A stretch of 64,000 nucleotides of DNA. Origin: JAICYJ01 sp035695105 (GTDB lineage: Bacteria; Actinomycetota; Thermoleophilia; Gaiellales; JAICJC01). Of this stretch, positions 46,838 through 58,159 are shown piece by piece; position 1 is the first letter of the stretch, and every line of letters starts with the position of its first letter. The position numbers and the translations under genes were made by a program. The notes under the pieces were generated by a model. The model saw nothing but the letters and a program-made list of their open reading frames with translations. It ran no database searches and was not told the DNA's origin. The DNA is taken from the NCBI GenBank assembly GCA_035695105.1, contig DASSEV010000043.1:1-64000 (forward strand), in the 5' to 3' direction.

Positions 46838-48355
46838 CTAGCTGTTGCGCGCGCGAACCAGATCGGCCGACTTCTCGCCGATCATGAACGTCGCGACCAT
46901 CGGGTTCACGGTCGGCATCGTCGGGAAGATCGACCCGTCCGCGATCGACAGCCCCTCGATCCCCCGCACCCGCAGCTCCGGGTCGACGACGGCCAGCTCG
47001 TCCGATGCCGCGCCCATCCGGCACGTGCCGCTCGGGTGGTAGACCGTGTGGTGCACCGCCCGGCCGTACGTCGAGAGGTCGGCGTCGCTGGTGATGTCCG
47101 GCCCCGGCGCCACCTCGCGCTTGATCCAGCTCTTGAACGGCTCGGTCGCGGCCACCTCGCGGGCGATCTTCAGCCCGTCGACGATCGTCTGCTCGTCGTA
47201 GCCCTCCTCGTCCGTGAAGTAGCGGAAGTCGAGGGCGGGCTTGACGTCGTGCTTGTGGCTGAGCAGCCACATGCGTCCCACCGACCGCGAGCGCGGGATG
47301 TTCGGCGTCATGCAGATGACGTCGTCGGGCACCGGGTAGCCGAGCCGCTCCGTGTTGTACGTGAACGGCAGCTGATAGGTGTGGTACATCAGATCCGGCC
47401 GGTCGTCGTTGCCCAGCCGGTTGACGAAGAGCGCACAATCGGCCTCCATCACGCCCTGTGGCGGCAGCGGGCGGTTCAGCTCCCAGATGATGATCGACTC
47501 CGGGTGGTCGATCAGGTTCTCACCGACGCCCGGCAGGCCGTGCTGCACCTCGATCCCGAGCGCACGCAGGTCGTCCGCCGGCCCAATCCCGGAGAGCAGC
47601 AGCAGCCGGGGCGTGTCTATCGATCCGCCGCAGACGATGATCTCGCGCTCGGCGCGCACGTCGCCGTTGTCCGTCGTGACGGAGACCGCGCGGCCGTTCT
47701 CAAGGTTGACGCGCCGCACCCAGGTCTCGGTGCGGATGTCGAGGTTCTTCCGGGTGTCCATGATCGGGTGCAGGTACGCGACGCTCGACGACGAGCGGAC
47801 GCCGGTCTGCGGGTCGTAGCCGACGTCAAGGAAGCCAACGCCGTCGCGGAAGGGCGCCGCGTTCCAGTCCGGGTTGGCCTGCACGCCGGCCGCCTCGGCG
47901 GCCGAGGGGATCCAGTCCTTGAGCAGTGGGTTGCGGTCCTTCTCCGCCACGATCTGGTGCTTCGTCTGCAGCCGGTCGTAGTACTGGTTCATCGACTCCG
48001 GCTCCCAGCCCGCCGCGCCGCGGTCGACCCAGTCCTGCCAGTCGCCCGGGAACGGCTTGAAGAAGATCTGGGTGTTGTGCGATGAGCAGCCACCGAGCAC
48101 GGCGGCGCGCGAGTGCAGGATGTGGGCGTTTCCGCGCGGCTGCAGCGTGGTCGTGTATCCGAGGTCGAGCGGCCCCTCGAGCAGTGACAGCCACTGACGC
48201 AGCTGCAGCACGTCCTCCCGGCCCACGTCGCTCGGGCCCGCCTCGAACAGGCAGACGCGCACGTCCGGGTCCTCCGAGAGGCGCGCCGCGACGATCGCGC
48301 CGGCCGTGCCGCCGCCAATCACCAGGAAATCGAAGGATTCGGCGCCGGCGTTCAC
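46838..48355 (-). CDS. GMC-family oxidoreductase (choline dehydrogenase-like)
   Basis: 505 residues. FAD-binding FDFLVIGGGTAGAIVAARLSED (about 9-30), GMC signature 1 around AAVLGGCSSHNTQIFF (about 85), signature 2 CGGSIDTPRLLLLSGIGP (about 243-260), and the catalytic His in YHPSGTCRMG (about 440) are present. It oxidises an alcohol, with choline possible but unproven. A choline or betaine link would feed methylated amines to the cluster at the left, which is inference. Confidence 0.88.
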   Translation of the reverse strand: MNAGAESFDFLVIGGGTAGAIVAARLSEDPDVRVCLFEAGPSDVGREDVLQLRQWLSLLEGPLDLGYTTTLQPRGNAHILHSRAAVLGGCSSHNTQIFFKPFPGDWQDWVDRGAAGWEPESMNQYYDRLQTKHQIVAEKDRNPLLKDWIPSAAEAAGVQANPDWNAAPFRDGVGFLDVGYDPQTGVRSSSSVAYLHPIMDTRKNLDIRTETWVRRVNLENGRAVSVTTDNGDVRAEREIIVCGGSIDTPRLLLLSGIGPADDLRALGIEVQHGLPGVGENLIDHPESIIIWELNRPLPPQGVMEADCALFVNRLGNDDRPDLMYHTYQLPFTYNTERLGYPVPDDVICMTPNIPRSRSVGRMWLLSHKHDVKPALDFRYFTDEEGYDEQTIVDGLKIAREVAATEPFKSWIKREVAPGPDITSDADLSTYGRAVHHTVYHPSGTCRMGAASDELAVVDPELRVRGIEGLSIADGSIFPTMPTVNPMVATFMIGEKSADLVRARNS

Positions 48356-48456
48356 GGCCTGCGATCATACAGATGTCGACCACCCTTTCGGGGTACGACG
48401 ACGACCGTGTTCTGTGCGACCCTATAACGGCAGTAGGGAGAAGGGGTCTTATAAAG

Positions 48457-49281
48457 GTGTCACCGGAGCCGTCACAGGAACGCTCGACCGTCCTCACGCG
48501 GTCCCGCGGGATGGGTGCGTCCGCCCTCCTGGGCATCGCGGTCCTGCTCAGCTACGGCGCCATCGCGGCCGTCGCCCTGAACGCCGTGAGCGTCAGCAGC
48601 GTGCTCCGGTTCCCGGGCAAGGCCGTGGACGCGGTGATCCACGTCGATGCCGCGCCGGTCACCTCGCAGCAGTACCCGGGAGCGGGCGGTGGCGGCGGCG
48701 GGGCGCCGGCCCCTGCCGGGACGCAGGCCCCCCCGTCGGGCGCGACCGGCTCCGGCGGTGGGCAGGGCGCCCTGGGTGGGTCGCAGCCGCCGCCCACGTC
48801 ACCGATCGGCACGGGCAGCGGTCAGAGCAGCGGTTCGGCAGGCTCGCCGCAGCCGGGCGGCGGGGGCCACGGCGGTGGCGGATCTGACAACGGACACGGC
48901 GGTAACGGCGGCAACGGCGGAGGCGGTTCCGGCAACGGCTCGGGCTCCGGCGAAGGAAACGGTGGCGGTTCCGGCAACGGCGGGCAGGGCTCCGGTGGAA
49001 GCGGCGATCACGGCGGCCACGGCAACCGCTGCACCGCCCACTCGCGAGGCCACGACCATCGCTGCACCGCCCATGCCCGCAAGACGGTCACGCACGAGCG
49101 GCCCGGGAACCACAGCCGCGGCCATGGGCACCATGCGGGGCACTCGCATCCGGCCAAGCATACGAGCCGGCCGGCGCGCCACTCCCACGCCAGCCACGCA
49201 CGCCACGGCCACGGCTCGTCCGGGCACGGCAGCTCAGGCCACGCGCACGGCGGCGACCACAAGCCGCAGCACGACGGCTAG
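48457..49281 (+). CDS. Gly/His-rich exported or cell-wall protein
   Basis: 274 residues from a GTG with GGAGAAGGGG about 10 bases upstream (an ATG at 48511 is the alternative). One N-terminal membrane/signal helix ALLGIAVLLSYGAIAAVALN precedes a Pro/Ser/Gly low-complexity stretch (about 70-185), then a His/Cys tail with two RCTAHxRxHxH-like repeats and runs such as HGHHAGHSHPAKH. It resembles the smaller protein at 29914-30357 in plan. Function unknown; wall attachment or metal binding are possible. Confidence 0.65.
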   Translation: MSPEPSQERSTVLTRSRGMGASALLGIAVLLSYGAIAAVALNAVSVSSVLRFPGKAVDAVIHVDAAPVTSQQYPGAGGGGGGAPAPAGTQAPPSGATGSGGGQGALGGSQPPPTSPIGTGSGQSSGSAGSPQPGGGGHGGGGSDNGHGGNGGNGGGGSGNGSGSGEGNGGGSGNGGQGSGGSGDHGGHGNRCTAHSRGHDHRCTAHARKTVTHERPGNHSRGHGHHAGHSHPAKHTSRPARHSHASHARHGHGSSGHGSSGHAHGGDHKPQHDG

Positions 49282-49502
49282 ATCGCCTCGACTCGCTCCA
49301 CGTACCAGACCACCCAGGCGCCCTCGGTCTTCTCGGCCTGGACGACCCGCGCCCCCGGAGGGAACGGCACCTCGCAGAACTCGCGTGAGAGGCCGCGGAC
49401 GCCGGCCAGCTCCTCGCGGTTCACCATCATGAACGGGATCACGATGCGCGAGAGCACCGCGACATCCATCCCCTCGAACTTGTCCCGGATATCGTCGATC
49501 AT
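49278..49502 (-). CDS. Small conserved-looking protein, function unknown
   Basis: A 74-residue protein starting MIDDIRDKFEGMDVAVLSRIVIPFMMVN and ending in an SH3-like stretch (FPPGARVVQAEKTEGAWVVWYV). No family recognised. Longer upstream in-frame starts would overlap the cupin promoter. It is convergent with the Gly/His-rich gene, overlapping by 4 bp. Confidence 0.55.
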   Translation of the reverse strand: MIDDIRDKFEGMDVAVLSRIVIPFMMVNREELAGVRGLSREFCEVPFPPGARVVQAEKTEGAWVVWYVERVEAI

Positions 49503-49578
49503 GGCGGATCGTTCGCCGCGCGCAGGCCGTTTCCTCGCGTCCGCGTGCCGACGGGCGAACGCGGGTATCCTGGGCGGC

Positions 49579-49962
49579 ATGGACCGGTGGCATATCCCCT
49601 CCGTCGACGCGTCCGGCCGGCGCGAGCCGCGGGTGCTGTTCTCGACGCCCGAGTGCCGGGCCGTCGTGATCGACCTGAGCGACGGCGATCAGCTGGGCGA
49701 GCACAGCGTGCACGAGCGGGCGATCATCCAGGTCGTCTCCGGTGAGGTGACCGTGGCAGCGGCGGGAAGCGAGAGCTCCTGCTCCGAGGGGACGCTGGTC
49801 GTCTTCGAGCCCGGCGAGCGCCACGCCGTGCGGGCGACGGGCGGCCCGGCGCGCCTGCTGCTGACCCTGGCCCCATGGCCGGGCGAGGGCCACTATCCGG
49901 ACGGCGCCCATGCGGACGCGTCCTCACGTCCGTCACGCGCCAGCGCCGAGCCGATCGGCTGA
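49579..49962 (+). CDS. Cupin-domain protein
   Basis: A 127-residue single cupin barrel. Motif 1 is loosely present as GDQLGEHSVHERAIIQVVSGEV (about 35-56), with only part of the usual histidines. Motif 2 is FEPGERHAVRATGG (about 76). It is a small beta-barrel of unknown substrate; metal binding is uncertain. Confidence 0.78.
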   Translation: MDRWHIPSVDASGRREPRVLFSTPECRAVVIDLSDGDQLGEHSVHERAIIQVVSGEVTVAAAGSESSCSEGTLVVFEPGERHAVRATGGPARLLLTLAPWPGEGHYPDGAHADASSRPSRASAEPIG

Positions 49963-50042
49963 CTCCAATCCGTCGCACATCCGCCGCGTCACGAATCCGG
50001 GGTGCGGCAGACTGAAGGGGTGACAGCGACGAAGGAGTGTTC

Positions 50043-50438
50043 GTGAGCACCGATATCACCAGGACCGAGCAGGAGTGGCGCCAGCTGCTCAGCCCGGCGC
50101 AGTACCACGTCATGCGCGAGAAGGGCACCGAGCGGCCGTTCACCGGCGACTACGTCGACGCGAAGCAGGACGGCGTCTACCGGTGCGCCGGCTGCGGCGC
50201 GGAGCTGTTCGACGCCGACGCCAAGTTCGACTCCGGCACCGGGTGGCCCAGCTTCTGCGAGCCGGCGAACCGCCGGAACGTGACGCTCTCGACCGACTCG
50301 AGCCACGGCATGATCCGCACCGAGGTCAGCTGCGCGAGCTGCGGCGGGCACCTCGGCCATGTCTTCGACGACGGCCCGAATCCGACCGGCAAGCGCTACT
50401 GCATCAACTCGGTCGCGCTCGACCTGGATCCGCGCTGA
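50043..50438 (+). CDS. msrB: Peptide-methionine (R)-S-oxide reductase
   Basis: A 131-residue MsrB. Zinc cysteines are in YRCAGCGAELF and CASCGGHLGHVF, and the catalytic Cys is in the C-terminal RYCINSVAL. FDSGTGWPSFCEP is a diagnostic block. It repairs oxidised methionine. The GTG start has GAAGGAG upstream. A 9-bp hairpin follows. Confidence 0.95.
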   Translation: MSTDITRTEQEWRQLLSPAQYHVMREKGTERPFTGDYVDAKQDGVYRCAGCGAELFDADAKFDSGTGWPSFCEPANRRNVTLSTDSSHGMIRTEVSCASCGGHLGHVFDDGPNPTGKRYCINSVALDLDPR

Positions 50439-50455
50439 CGGCGAGCTGAAGGAAC

Positions 50456-50487
50456 ATGGGGGTCGGCGGCGAATCCCTGACCCCCAT
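50456..50487 (+). terminator. Hairpin after msrB overlapping a small ORF start
   Basis: Arms ATGGGGGTC and GACCCCCAT, 9 bp perfect, 18 bases after the msrB stop. The 3' arm includes the ATG of the 47-codon frame at 50486. It has the same GGGGG/CCCCC core as the hairpins at 20885 and 41067. Confidence 0.5.
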
Positions 50488-50629
50488 GAGCAGCATCGCC
50501 ACACGCCTCCCATCGCTGACGCGCCAGGAGCGGCTGTGGCTGCGGTACCTCGTGGCCGATCTCGAGGGCGACACGGATCGCATGCGGCGGGCCGGTCACG
50601 TCCTCGACGCGCTTCGCTCGCGGCCCTGA
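50486..50629 (+). CDS. Possible 47-residue protein, function unknown
   Basis: A short forward frame reading MSSIATRLPSLTRQERLWLR and on, with amphipathic, charged helix character. It overlaps the convergent mobA end by 34 bp and its ATG lies in a hairpin, so it may not be translated. Confidence 0.35.
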   Translation: MSSIATRLPSLTRQERLWLRYLVADLEGDTDRMRRAGHVLDALRSRP

Positions 50630-51367
50630 GGGACAACCGAGAGGACGTCTCCCTCGGCCAGCGGCAGGCCCCGGTCGCCGTCCACCCGATCGGCGCCGAG
50701 CATCAGCGCGGCCCCGGCTGGAAGCGGGCCCAGCCGGTCGAGCAAGGTGCCGACGTACGAGGCGAGCACGGGCTCGCCGTCGACATGTACCCGAGGCTCC
50801 TCGAGCAGCAGCTCTGCGAAGTCCCTCGGCGTGTTCGCGTTGCGGAGCGACTCGGGGTGGGGAAGGTCGGCGGCGGGCACGCGGCGCGTACCGGGCTGGG
50901 CAGCCAGTGCCGTCGCCCGGCGCTCGCCGGCGGCCAGTAGCTGCTCGGCCCGCGCCAGCATGGAAGGACGGTAGGCCGCGGCCAGCGGGTGCAGCCGTCC
51001 ATCCGACTCCGGCACGGCCGCCTCGAACCCCGCGAGCGACTCGACGACCGCGAGCACGAACGCGGGGTGGAGCAGGGGCTGGTCGGTCGCGGCCACGAAC
51101 ACCCGGTCGCATCGCCCCTCGAGCGCTCGCAGCCCGGCTGCGATGCCCTCGAGCGGCCCGCGCTCCGGCTCCGCGTCGATCGCGACGGCCGCCCCGGGCA
51201 CCTCGGGAAGCGGCTGGCCGTTGCCGGCGACGATCACCACCGGGTCGGCGACGCGCGCCAGCAGGCCCGCGACCCGGGCGACGAGGGGTGCCCCGTGCCA
51301 GTCGAGCAGCGCCTTCGACGTGCCCATCCGGCGCGATCCGCCGCCGGCGAGCACGACCGCGCCGGTC

Positions 51368-51387
<20 letters not shown>
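50596..51387 (-). CDS. mobA: Molybdenum cofactor guanylyltransferase with beta-grasp-like tail
   Basis: 263 residues. Residues of about 1-195 are MobA-like: nucleotide loop VVLAGGGSRRMGTSKALLDW, GPLEGIAAGL, the metal aspartate in VFVAATDQPLLHP and NTPRDFAEL near the end. The last about 60 residues (HVDGEPVLASYVGTLLDRLG, ALMLGADRVDGDRGLPLAEGD) resemble a MoaD/ThiS beta-grasp domain, but without a terminal GG. MobA makes the guanine-dinucleotide form of Mo cofactor, used by formate dehydrogenases. It overlaps the selB end by 20 bp, so it is translationally coupled to the selenocysteine genes. Confidence 0.82.
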
Positions 51388-52872
<1,485 letters not shown>

Positions 52873-52876
<4 letters not shown>

Positions 52877-54180
52877 CGCGGCCGAGCCACGAGGTCGACG
52901 TCCGCGTCTGTCAGCGTCCGGCAGTCGAGCAGCACCCTGCCCTCCTGCACCCGGGCCACCACCGGCGGGTCGGCCTCCCGCAGCCGGGCGGCGACCGGCT
53001 CGCCGCCGTCGATAGAGCAGGCGTAGCTGTCGAGCTCGAGCAGCGGCAGCGCGCCGCCTCCCACGCGCGCCGTCGTGGCGACGACCTCCCCGCCCAGCCG
53101 CCGCGCGAGCCGTTCGGCGCGGTCACGCACCCGCTCGGAGGGCTCGCCGGCCATCCGCAGCACCGGCAGCTGCTCGAGCGCCGCCGCCGGGTTGCGGTAC
53201 AGCTCCAGCGTCGCCTCGAGCGCGGCCAGCGAGAGCTTGTCGATGCGCATCGCTCGCGCAAGCGGGTGGCGCTTCACGCGCCCGACCGCCTCCGCGGAGC
53301 CGACGATGATCCCCGCCTGCGGGCCTCCGAGCAGCTTGTCGCCCGAGAAGCAGACGAGGTCGGCGCCCGCGTCGACGCTCGAGCGGGCGGTCGGCTCGTC
53401 GAGCATGTCGGCGAGATGCAGCAGCGCGCCCGATCCGAGGTCGTCGATCAGTGCCACCCCAGGCCGCCTCAGCGTCGCCAACTCTGCCAACGTCGGCTGG
53501 TCTGCGAATCCGACCATGCGGAAGTTGGACTGGTGGACGCGCAGGATCGCCCGCGTCGCGTCGGACAGCGCCTGCTCGTAGTCGCGCAGGTGGGTCCGGT
53601 TCGTCGTCCCCACCTCGACCAGCGCCGCTCCCGACTGGGCGAGGATGTCCGGGATCCGGAAGCCGTCGCCGATCTCGATCAGCTGCCCGCGGCTGATCAG
53701 CACCTCGCCGCCCTCGGCCGTTGCCGCCAGGCAGAGCAGCACCGCGGCCGCGTTGTTGTTCACCGCCAGCCCCGCCTCGGCGCCGGTGAGCTGGGCCAGC
53801 GGCTGCGACAGGTGGTCGTGGCGCGATCCCCGGCGCCCCGCCGCGAGGTCGTACTCGAGCGTCGAGTAGCCCCCTGCGACCTGGGCGATCCGCTCCAGCG
53901 CGGCGGGTGCCAGCGGTGCCCTGCCGAGGTTCGTGTGCACGATCACCCCGGTGGCGTTCAGCACGCGGCGCAGCGACGGCGGCCGCTCGAGCCGCCGCCG
54001 GGCGTCCTCGATCAGCTCCGCCTCGCCGCGCGGCGCGCCCTGCTCACGTGCATCCGCCAGCGCACCCCGAAACGCCTCGACGACGGCCGCGCGGCCGTGC
54101 CGATCGACGAGCTCGGAGCCGTGCGCACTGCGCAGCAGCGCATCCACCGACGGCAGCTCCCGAAGCGGGTTGACGCTCAT
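52873..54180 (-). CDS. selA: L-seryl-tRNA(Sec) selenium transferase
   Basis: 435 residues. The PLP lysine is in FSGDKLLGGPQAGIIVG (about 283). RRVLNATGVIVHTNLGRAPL (about 80) and VNNNAAAVLLCLA are family blocks. It converts Ser-tRNA(Sec) to Sec-tRNA(Sec) using selenophosphate. Neither selD nor selC was found in the window. First gene of the selA-selB-mobA unit, divergent from the D,D-carboxypeptidase with an 18-bp gap. Confidence 0.96.
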
Positions 54181-54197
54181 GGATCCGATTGTAGGGT

Positions 54198-55199
54198 GTG
54201 CCGGTGGCGATCAAGCGGCCCCCGCTCTACTCCATGCAGACCGGCCCGCGCCGCCGCCGACGACCGCAGCGCCCGCCCGTCCTGCGGATCGCGCTCGTCG
54301 TGGTCGCCGCGGCGCTGCTCGGGGCGGCCGCATTCGCGGTATGGCAGGTGCTGCCGCTGACACGCACCCAGGAGGGGATCATCCCCGCGGCCGCGCTGAC
54401 CGGGGTGGTGCCGCAGGCGCCGTCCGACGCGCAGGGCCTTCCCGCGTTCACCGCGGCCGGCGCGTCGTCGCGCCCGATCCCAGGCGTGCACGTCTCGGCC
54501 GGCGTGATCGTGGACGCAGGATCCGGGCGCGTGCTCTGGGTGCACCGGGCACACGTGAAGCGGCCCGTCGCCAGCCTCACGAAGCTGATGACGGCGCTGC
54601 TGGCGGAGCCCGGCTCATCCCCGCGGGCCAGGTTCGCCATCACGCCGGCCATGACCGGAGTCCCCGGGTACACGCTCGGGTTGCAGGTGGGCCAGCGGGT
54701 GTCCGTGCGCGACATGCTCGCCGGGGCCCTGATCGCCTCGGCGAACGACGCCGCCAACGCCCTAGCCGTGCACCGTGCCGGATCGGTGCGGCGGTTCGTC
54801 GCCATGATGAACCGGGAGGCGGCGAGGATGCATCTCGCCGACACGCGGTACTCGAATCCGAGCGGGATCATCGACCAGGGCAACCACAGCTCGGCCTGGG
54901 ACGTGGCGGAGCTGGCGAGGGCCGTGCTCGCACGGCCGGAGCTGCGAAGGCTGGTCGGCTCCAAGTCGTACCGGCCCGCGAACGGCGCGCCATTCGTCAA
55001 CGGCAACCACCTGCTGTGGACCTACACCGGAACGGTGGGCGTGAAGACCGGGCAGACGCCGCTTTCGGGCAACTGCCTGGCCGCAGCCGCCCGCCGCCAC
55101 GGCCACACGGTGATCGCCGTGGAGCTGAACGTCACCGGCGACGAGTTCGACACGGCCGCTCGCATGCTCACATGGGGCTTCCGTAAGGCGCTGCGGTGA
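54198..55199 (+). CDS. D-alanyl-D-alanine carboxypeptidase (PBP5-type, serine)
   Basis: 333 residues. A basic N-terminus is followed by one membrane helix (about 29-50, IALVVVAAALLGAAAFAVW), then the peptidase domain with SLTK (about 126), SAND (about 177) and KTGQTP (about 286). It trims peptidoglycan stem peptides outside the membrane. The GTG 54198 or 54204 start follows a GTAGGG stretch. It overlaps the next gene by 4 bp. Confidence 0.9.
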   Translation: MPVAIKRPPLYSMQTGPRRRRRPQRPPVLRIALVVVAAALLGAAAFAVWQVLPLTRTQEGIIPAAALTGVVPQAPSDAQGLPAFTAAGASSRPIPGVHVSAGVIVDAGSGRVLWVHRAHVKRPVASLTKLMTALLAEPGSSPRARFAITPAMTGVPGYTLGLQVGQRVSVRDMLAGALIASANDAANALAVHRAGSVRRFVAMMNREAARMHLADTRYSNPSGIIDQGNHSSAWDVAELARAVLARPELRRLVGSKSYRPANGAPFVNGNHLLWTYTGTVGVKTGQTPLSGNCLAAAARRHGHTVIAVELNVTGDEFDTAARMLTWGFRKALR

Positions 55200-58144
55200 G
55201 CGGGGGCCTGTTCGAGGGCTACGCGATCGAATCCCCGCCGTTCGGCGAGGAGGACGGGCGCAGGCTCGCCGCCGAGCTGTTCGGCCTGGACGGCACGTCG
55301 GCCGAGCTCGGCAGCCATCAGGACCGCAACTTCCTGATCACCACGCCGGCGAGCCGGAGGGCCGTTCTCAAGATTGCAAACCCGCACTTCGGGCGGGGAT
55401 CGCTGGAGATGCAGAACGCCGCCATGCGGCACGTCGCCACCTTCGAGCTGCCGTACGACACTCCGGTGCCGCTGCAGACGCTGGACGGCCGGGACATCGT
55501 CGAGATTGACAACGACGGCATCTCCTACGACGTGCGCATGACCTCCTGGGTGGACGGTGAGCCGTTGACCGCGGCGCGCCACGTCTCCGGCGCCGTTCGG
55601 CACGCGGTGGGCGCGATGGCGGCCGAGGCGGCGCTGGCGCTCCGCGACTTCGACCACCCGGCCGCGGACCGAGTGCTGCAATGGGATCTGAAGCACGCGC
55701 GTGCGGTCGTCGACGGGCTGGCCGTGCACGTGCCCGATGCCGCCCACCGTGAGCTGGTCGAGCACGCGATGGCGGTGCACGACGGCGCGATCGCCGAGCT
55801 TGCCGCGGGGCTGCGCCTGCAGGTCATCCACGGCGACGTCACCGACTACAACGTCGTCTGCAGGCCGGCTCGTGACGGCCGGCTGATGCCGGCCGGCCTG
55901 ATCGACTTCGGGGACATGACCCGGTCGTACCTGACGGCGGAGCCGGCCGTCGCGGCGGCGGCCCTGCTGTGGCATGACCCGGATGATGCGCTGGCGGTCG
56001 TGGTCGATGTCGTGCGTGCGTTCCACGAACGCCTGCCGCTCGAGGAGGACGAGCTGGCCGCCGTGTTTCCGCTCGTGCTCGCACGGTGCGCGTCGAGCGC
56101 CGTGTCGACCCAGCAGCAGGCGCTGCTCGAGCCGGACAACGCCTACACCGCAGCGCTCGTCGATGGCGAGTGGGCGACGCTTCGCGCGGCCGCCGCGGTG
56201 CGCCCGCACGTGGCGGAGGCGGCATGCCGTGCCGCATGCGGGCTGCCGGCGCATCCGCGGGCGGCCGACGCCGTCCGGGCGCTCGCCTCGTCGGACGCCG
56301 TGCCCATCGTCGACCCCGCCGGGCGCCGGCTGGAGACGGTCGATCTCTCGCCGGAGGCCGAGGCGTACGCCTTCGGCGAATGGCGGACCCCCGAGGGGCT
56401 TGCGGCCGCGGTATCGGTGCCGGCCGGGGCGCTCGCCGTCGGCAGGTACGGCGAGGCGCGCCTGCACCGCTCCGGGGAGCCCGGCGAGCGCCCGCCGGCG
56501 TCGGTACACCTCGGTGCGGACGTGTTCGCGCCCGAAGGTGAACCGGTCCGCAGCCCGCTGGACGCGCGGCTGGTGACGCAGGCGGGCGACGCGGTCACGC
56601 TCGAGATCGATCTCGCCGGTGCCGGTCCCTGCCGGCTGCTGCTCGAGGGCGTGCGGCCGGACGATGCGCTGCCCGACCACGTGCCCGCCGGATCGGCGGT
56701 CGGCGCGGTGGCCGCGCGAACCGGGCGGCCGCCGCACGTCCATGCCCAGCTGTGCCTCGAGCCGGTGGATGAGCTGCCGGGGTGGGCGATCGCGGACGAG
56801 CGCGACGCCTGGCTCGGCCTCTGCCCGGATCCTTCCCGGCTGCTCGGCATCGACGCGGCCGCTCCGGCGCCCGCGCGCGAGCGGCTGCTCGCGCTGCGCC
56901 GCCGCTCGGTGGCCGCCGCACAGGAGCTCTACTACCGCGACCCGCCGAGGATCGTCCGCGGGTGGCGCAACGTGCTCTACGACGAGGACGCCAGGCCGTA
57001 TCTCGACATGGTCAACAACGTGGCGGTGCTCGGCCACAGCCATCCCGCCGTTGCGGCCGCCGCGCAGCGCGCGCTGCGCACCATCAACACCAACTCCCGC
57101 TTCAACTACGACGCCATCGCCAGGTTCGCGGAGCGGCTGGTCGAGCTGACCCCCGAGCCGCTCGACCAGGTCTTCTTCGTCAGCACCGGCAGCGAGGCCA
57201 ACGATCTCGCCCTACGCATGGCCCGCACCTACACCGGCCGTGACGAGGTGATCGCGGTGGCCGGCGCCTACCACGGCTGGACGACCGCGACCTACGCGGT
57301 CAGCACGGCGCCGTACGACAACCCCGCGGCGGCCGAGAACCCGCCGCCCGGCCTGCGCCTGGTGCCCGCCGCCGACACCTACCGCGGGCCGATCGGCGCG
57401 GACGATCCCCACGCCGGTCGCCGCTACGCCGAGTACGTGCGTGAGGCCGCGCCGGGGGCGGCCGCGTTCATCTGCGAGCCCGTCCTCGGCAACTGGGGCG
57501 GCATCTTCGCCCCGGACGGCTATCTGGAGCAGGCGTTCCGCCACGTCCGCGAGGCGGGAGGCGTCTGCATCGCCGACGAGGTGCAGGTCGGGTACGGCCG
57601 GCTGGGCGAGTGGTTCTGGGCCTTCGAGCAGCAGGGAGCCGTCCCCGACATCATCACGATCGCCAAGTCGACCGGGAACGGGCATCCGGTCGGCGCCGTG
57701 ATCACCACCACGCCGATCGCAGACGCGTTCGCGGGGAACGCCGGCTTCTTCAGCTCCGTCGGCGGCTCGCCGCTCTCATGCGAGATCGGGATCGCGGTGC
57801 TCGACGCCATGCGAGACGACCGGCTGCAGGAGAACGCGCTGCGGGTGGGCACGCACCTGCGCGACCGGCTGCGTGAGCTGTCCGACCGCCACGAGCTGAT
57901 CGGTGCGGTGCACGGCCACGGCCTTTACCTCGGAGCCGAGCTCGTCCGCGACCGGTCGGGCATCACGCCCGCCACCGAGGAGGCGTACGCGATCTGCGAG
58001 CGCATGCGCGAGCTGGGGGTGATCGTGCAGCCGACCGGCGAGCGCATGAACGTGCTCAAGATCAAGCCGCCGCTGTGCATCGCGATGGAGGACGCCGACC
58101 GGTTTGCCGACACGCTCGACCACGTCCTCACCGCCGGCTGGTGA
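55196..58144 (+). CDS. Fusion protein: kinase (APH) + M23-like + class III aminotransferase-fold
   Basis: 982 residues in three parts. Residues of about 25-330 are an aminoglycoside-phosphotransferase/homoserine-kinase-II fold (VIHGDVTDYNVV catalytic loop and LIDFGDM metal Asp). Residues of about 380-560 look like an M23 (LytM) domain (HLGADVFAPEGEPV and PPHVHAQL). Residues of about 575-980 are a class III PLP fold (VFFVSTGSEANDLALRMAR, IADEVQVGYGRLG, IAKSTGNGHPVGA with the PLP lysine). Kinase-plus-AGXT2L-type fusions suggest phosphorylation of an amino-alcohol followed by phospho-lyase elimination. The role of the M23 part is unclear. Confidence 0.88.
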   Translation: MSGGLFEGYAIESPPFGEEDGRRLAAELFGLDGTSAELGSHQDRNFLITTPASRRAVLKIANPHFGRGSLEMQNAAMRHVATFELPYDTPVPLQTLDGRDIVEIDNDGISYDVRMTSWVDGEPLTAARHVSGAVRHAVGAMAAEAALALRDFDHPAADRVLQWDLKHARAVVDGLAVHVPDAAHRELVEHAMAVHDGAIAELAAGLRLQVIHGDVTDYNVVCRPARDGRLMPAGLIDFGDMTRSYLTAEPAVAAAALLWHDPDDALAVVVDVVRAFHERLPLEEDELAAVFPLVLARCASSAVSTQQQALLEPDNAYTAALVDGEWATLRAAAAVRPHVAEAACRAACGLPAHPRAADAVRALASSDAVPIVDPAGRRLETVDLSPEAEAYAFGEWRTPEGLAAAVSVPAGALAVGRYGEARLHRSGEPGERPPASVHLGADVFAPEGEPVRSPLDARLVTQAGDAVTLEIDLAGAGPCRLLLEGVRPDDALPDHVPAGSAVGAVAARTGRPPHVHAQLCLEPVDELPGWAIADERDAWLGLCPDPSRLLGIDAAAPAPARERLLALRRRSVAAAQELYYRDPPRIVRGWRNVLYDEDARPYLDMVNNVAVLGHSHPAVAAAAQRALRTINTNSRFNYDAIARFAERLVELTPEPLDQVFFVSTGSEANDLALRMARTYTGRDEVIAVAGAYHGWTTATYAVSTAPYDNPAAAENPPPGLRLVPAADTYRGPIGADDPHAGRRYAEYVREAAPGAAAFICEPVLGNWGGIFAPDGYLEQAFRHVREAGGVCIADEVQVGYGRLGEWFWAFEQQGAVPDIITIAKSTGNGHPVGAVITTTPIADAFAGNAGFFSSVGGSPLSCEIGIAVLDAMRDDRLQENALRVGTHLRDRLRELSDRHELIGAVHGHGLYLGAELVRDRSGITPATEEAYAICERMRELGVIVQPTGERMNVLKIKPPLCIAMEDADRFADTLDHVLTAGW

Positions 58145-58159
58145 GCGCCGGGAGGGCGC

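Noticed and set aside
46823..48085. Forward frame of 420 codons opposite the GMC oxidoreductase
   Set aside because: Composition of an antisense shadow; GMC signatures on the reverse strand are unmistakable.
48880..49010. GGC/GGT-rich repeats as a CRISPR or satellite array
   Set aside because: They are in-frame Gly codons of the low-complexity exported protein, with no constant repeat-spacer pattern.
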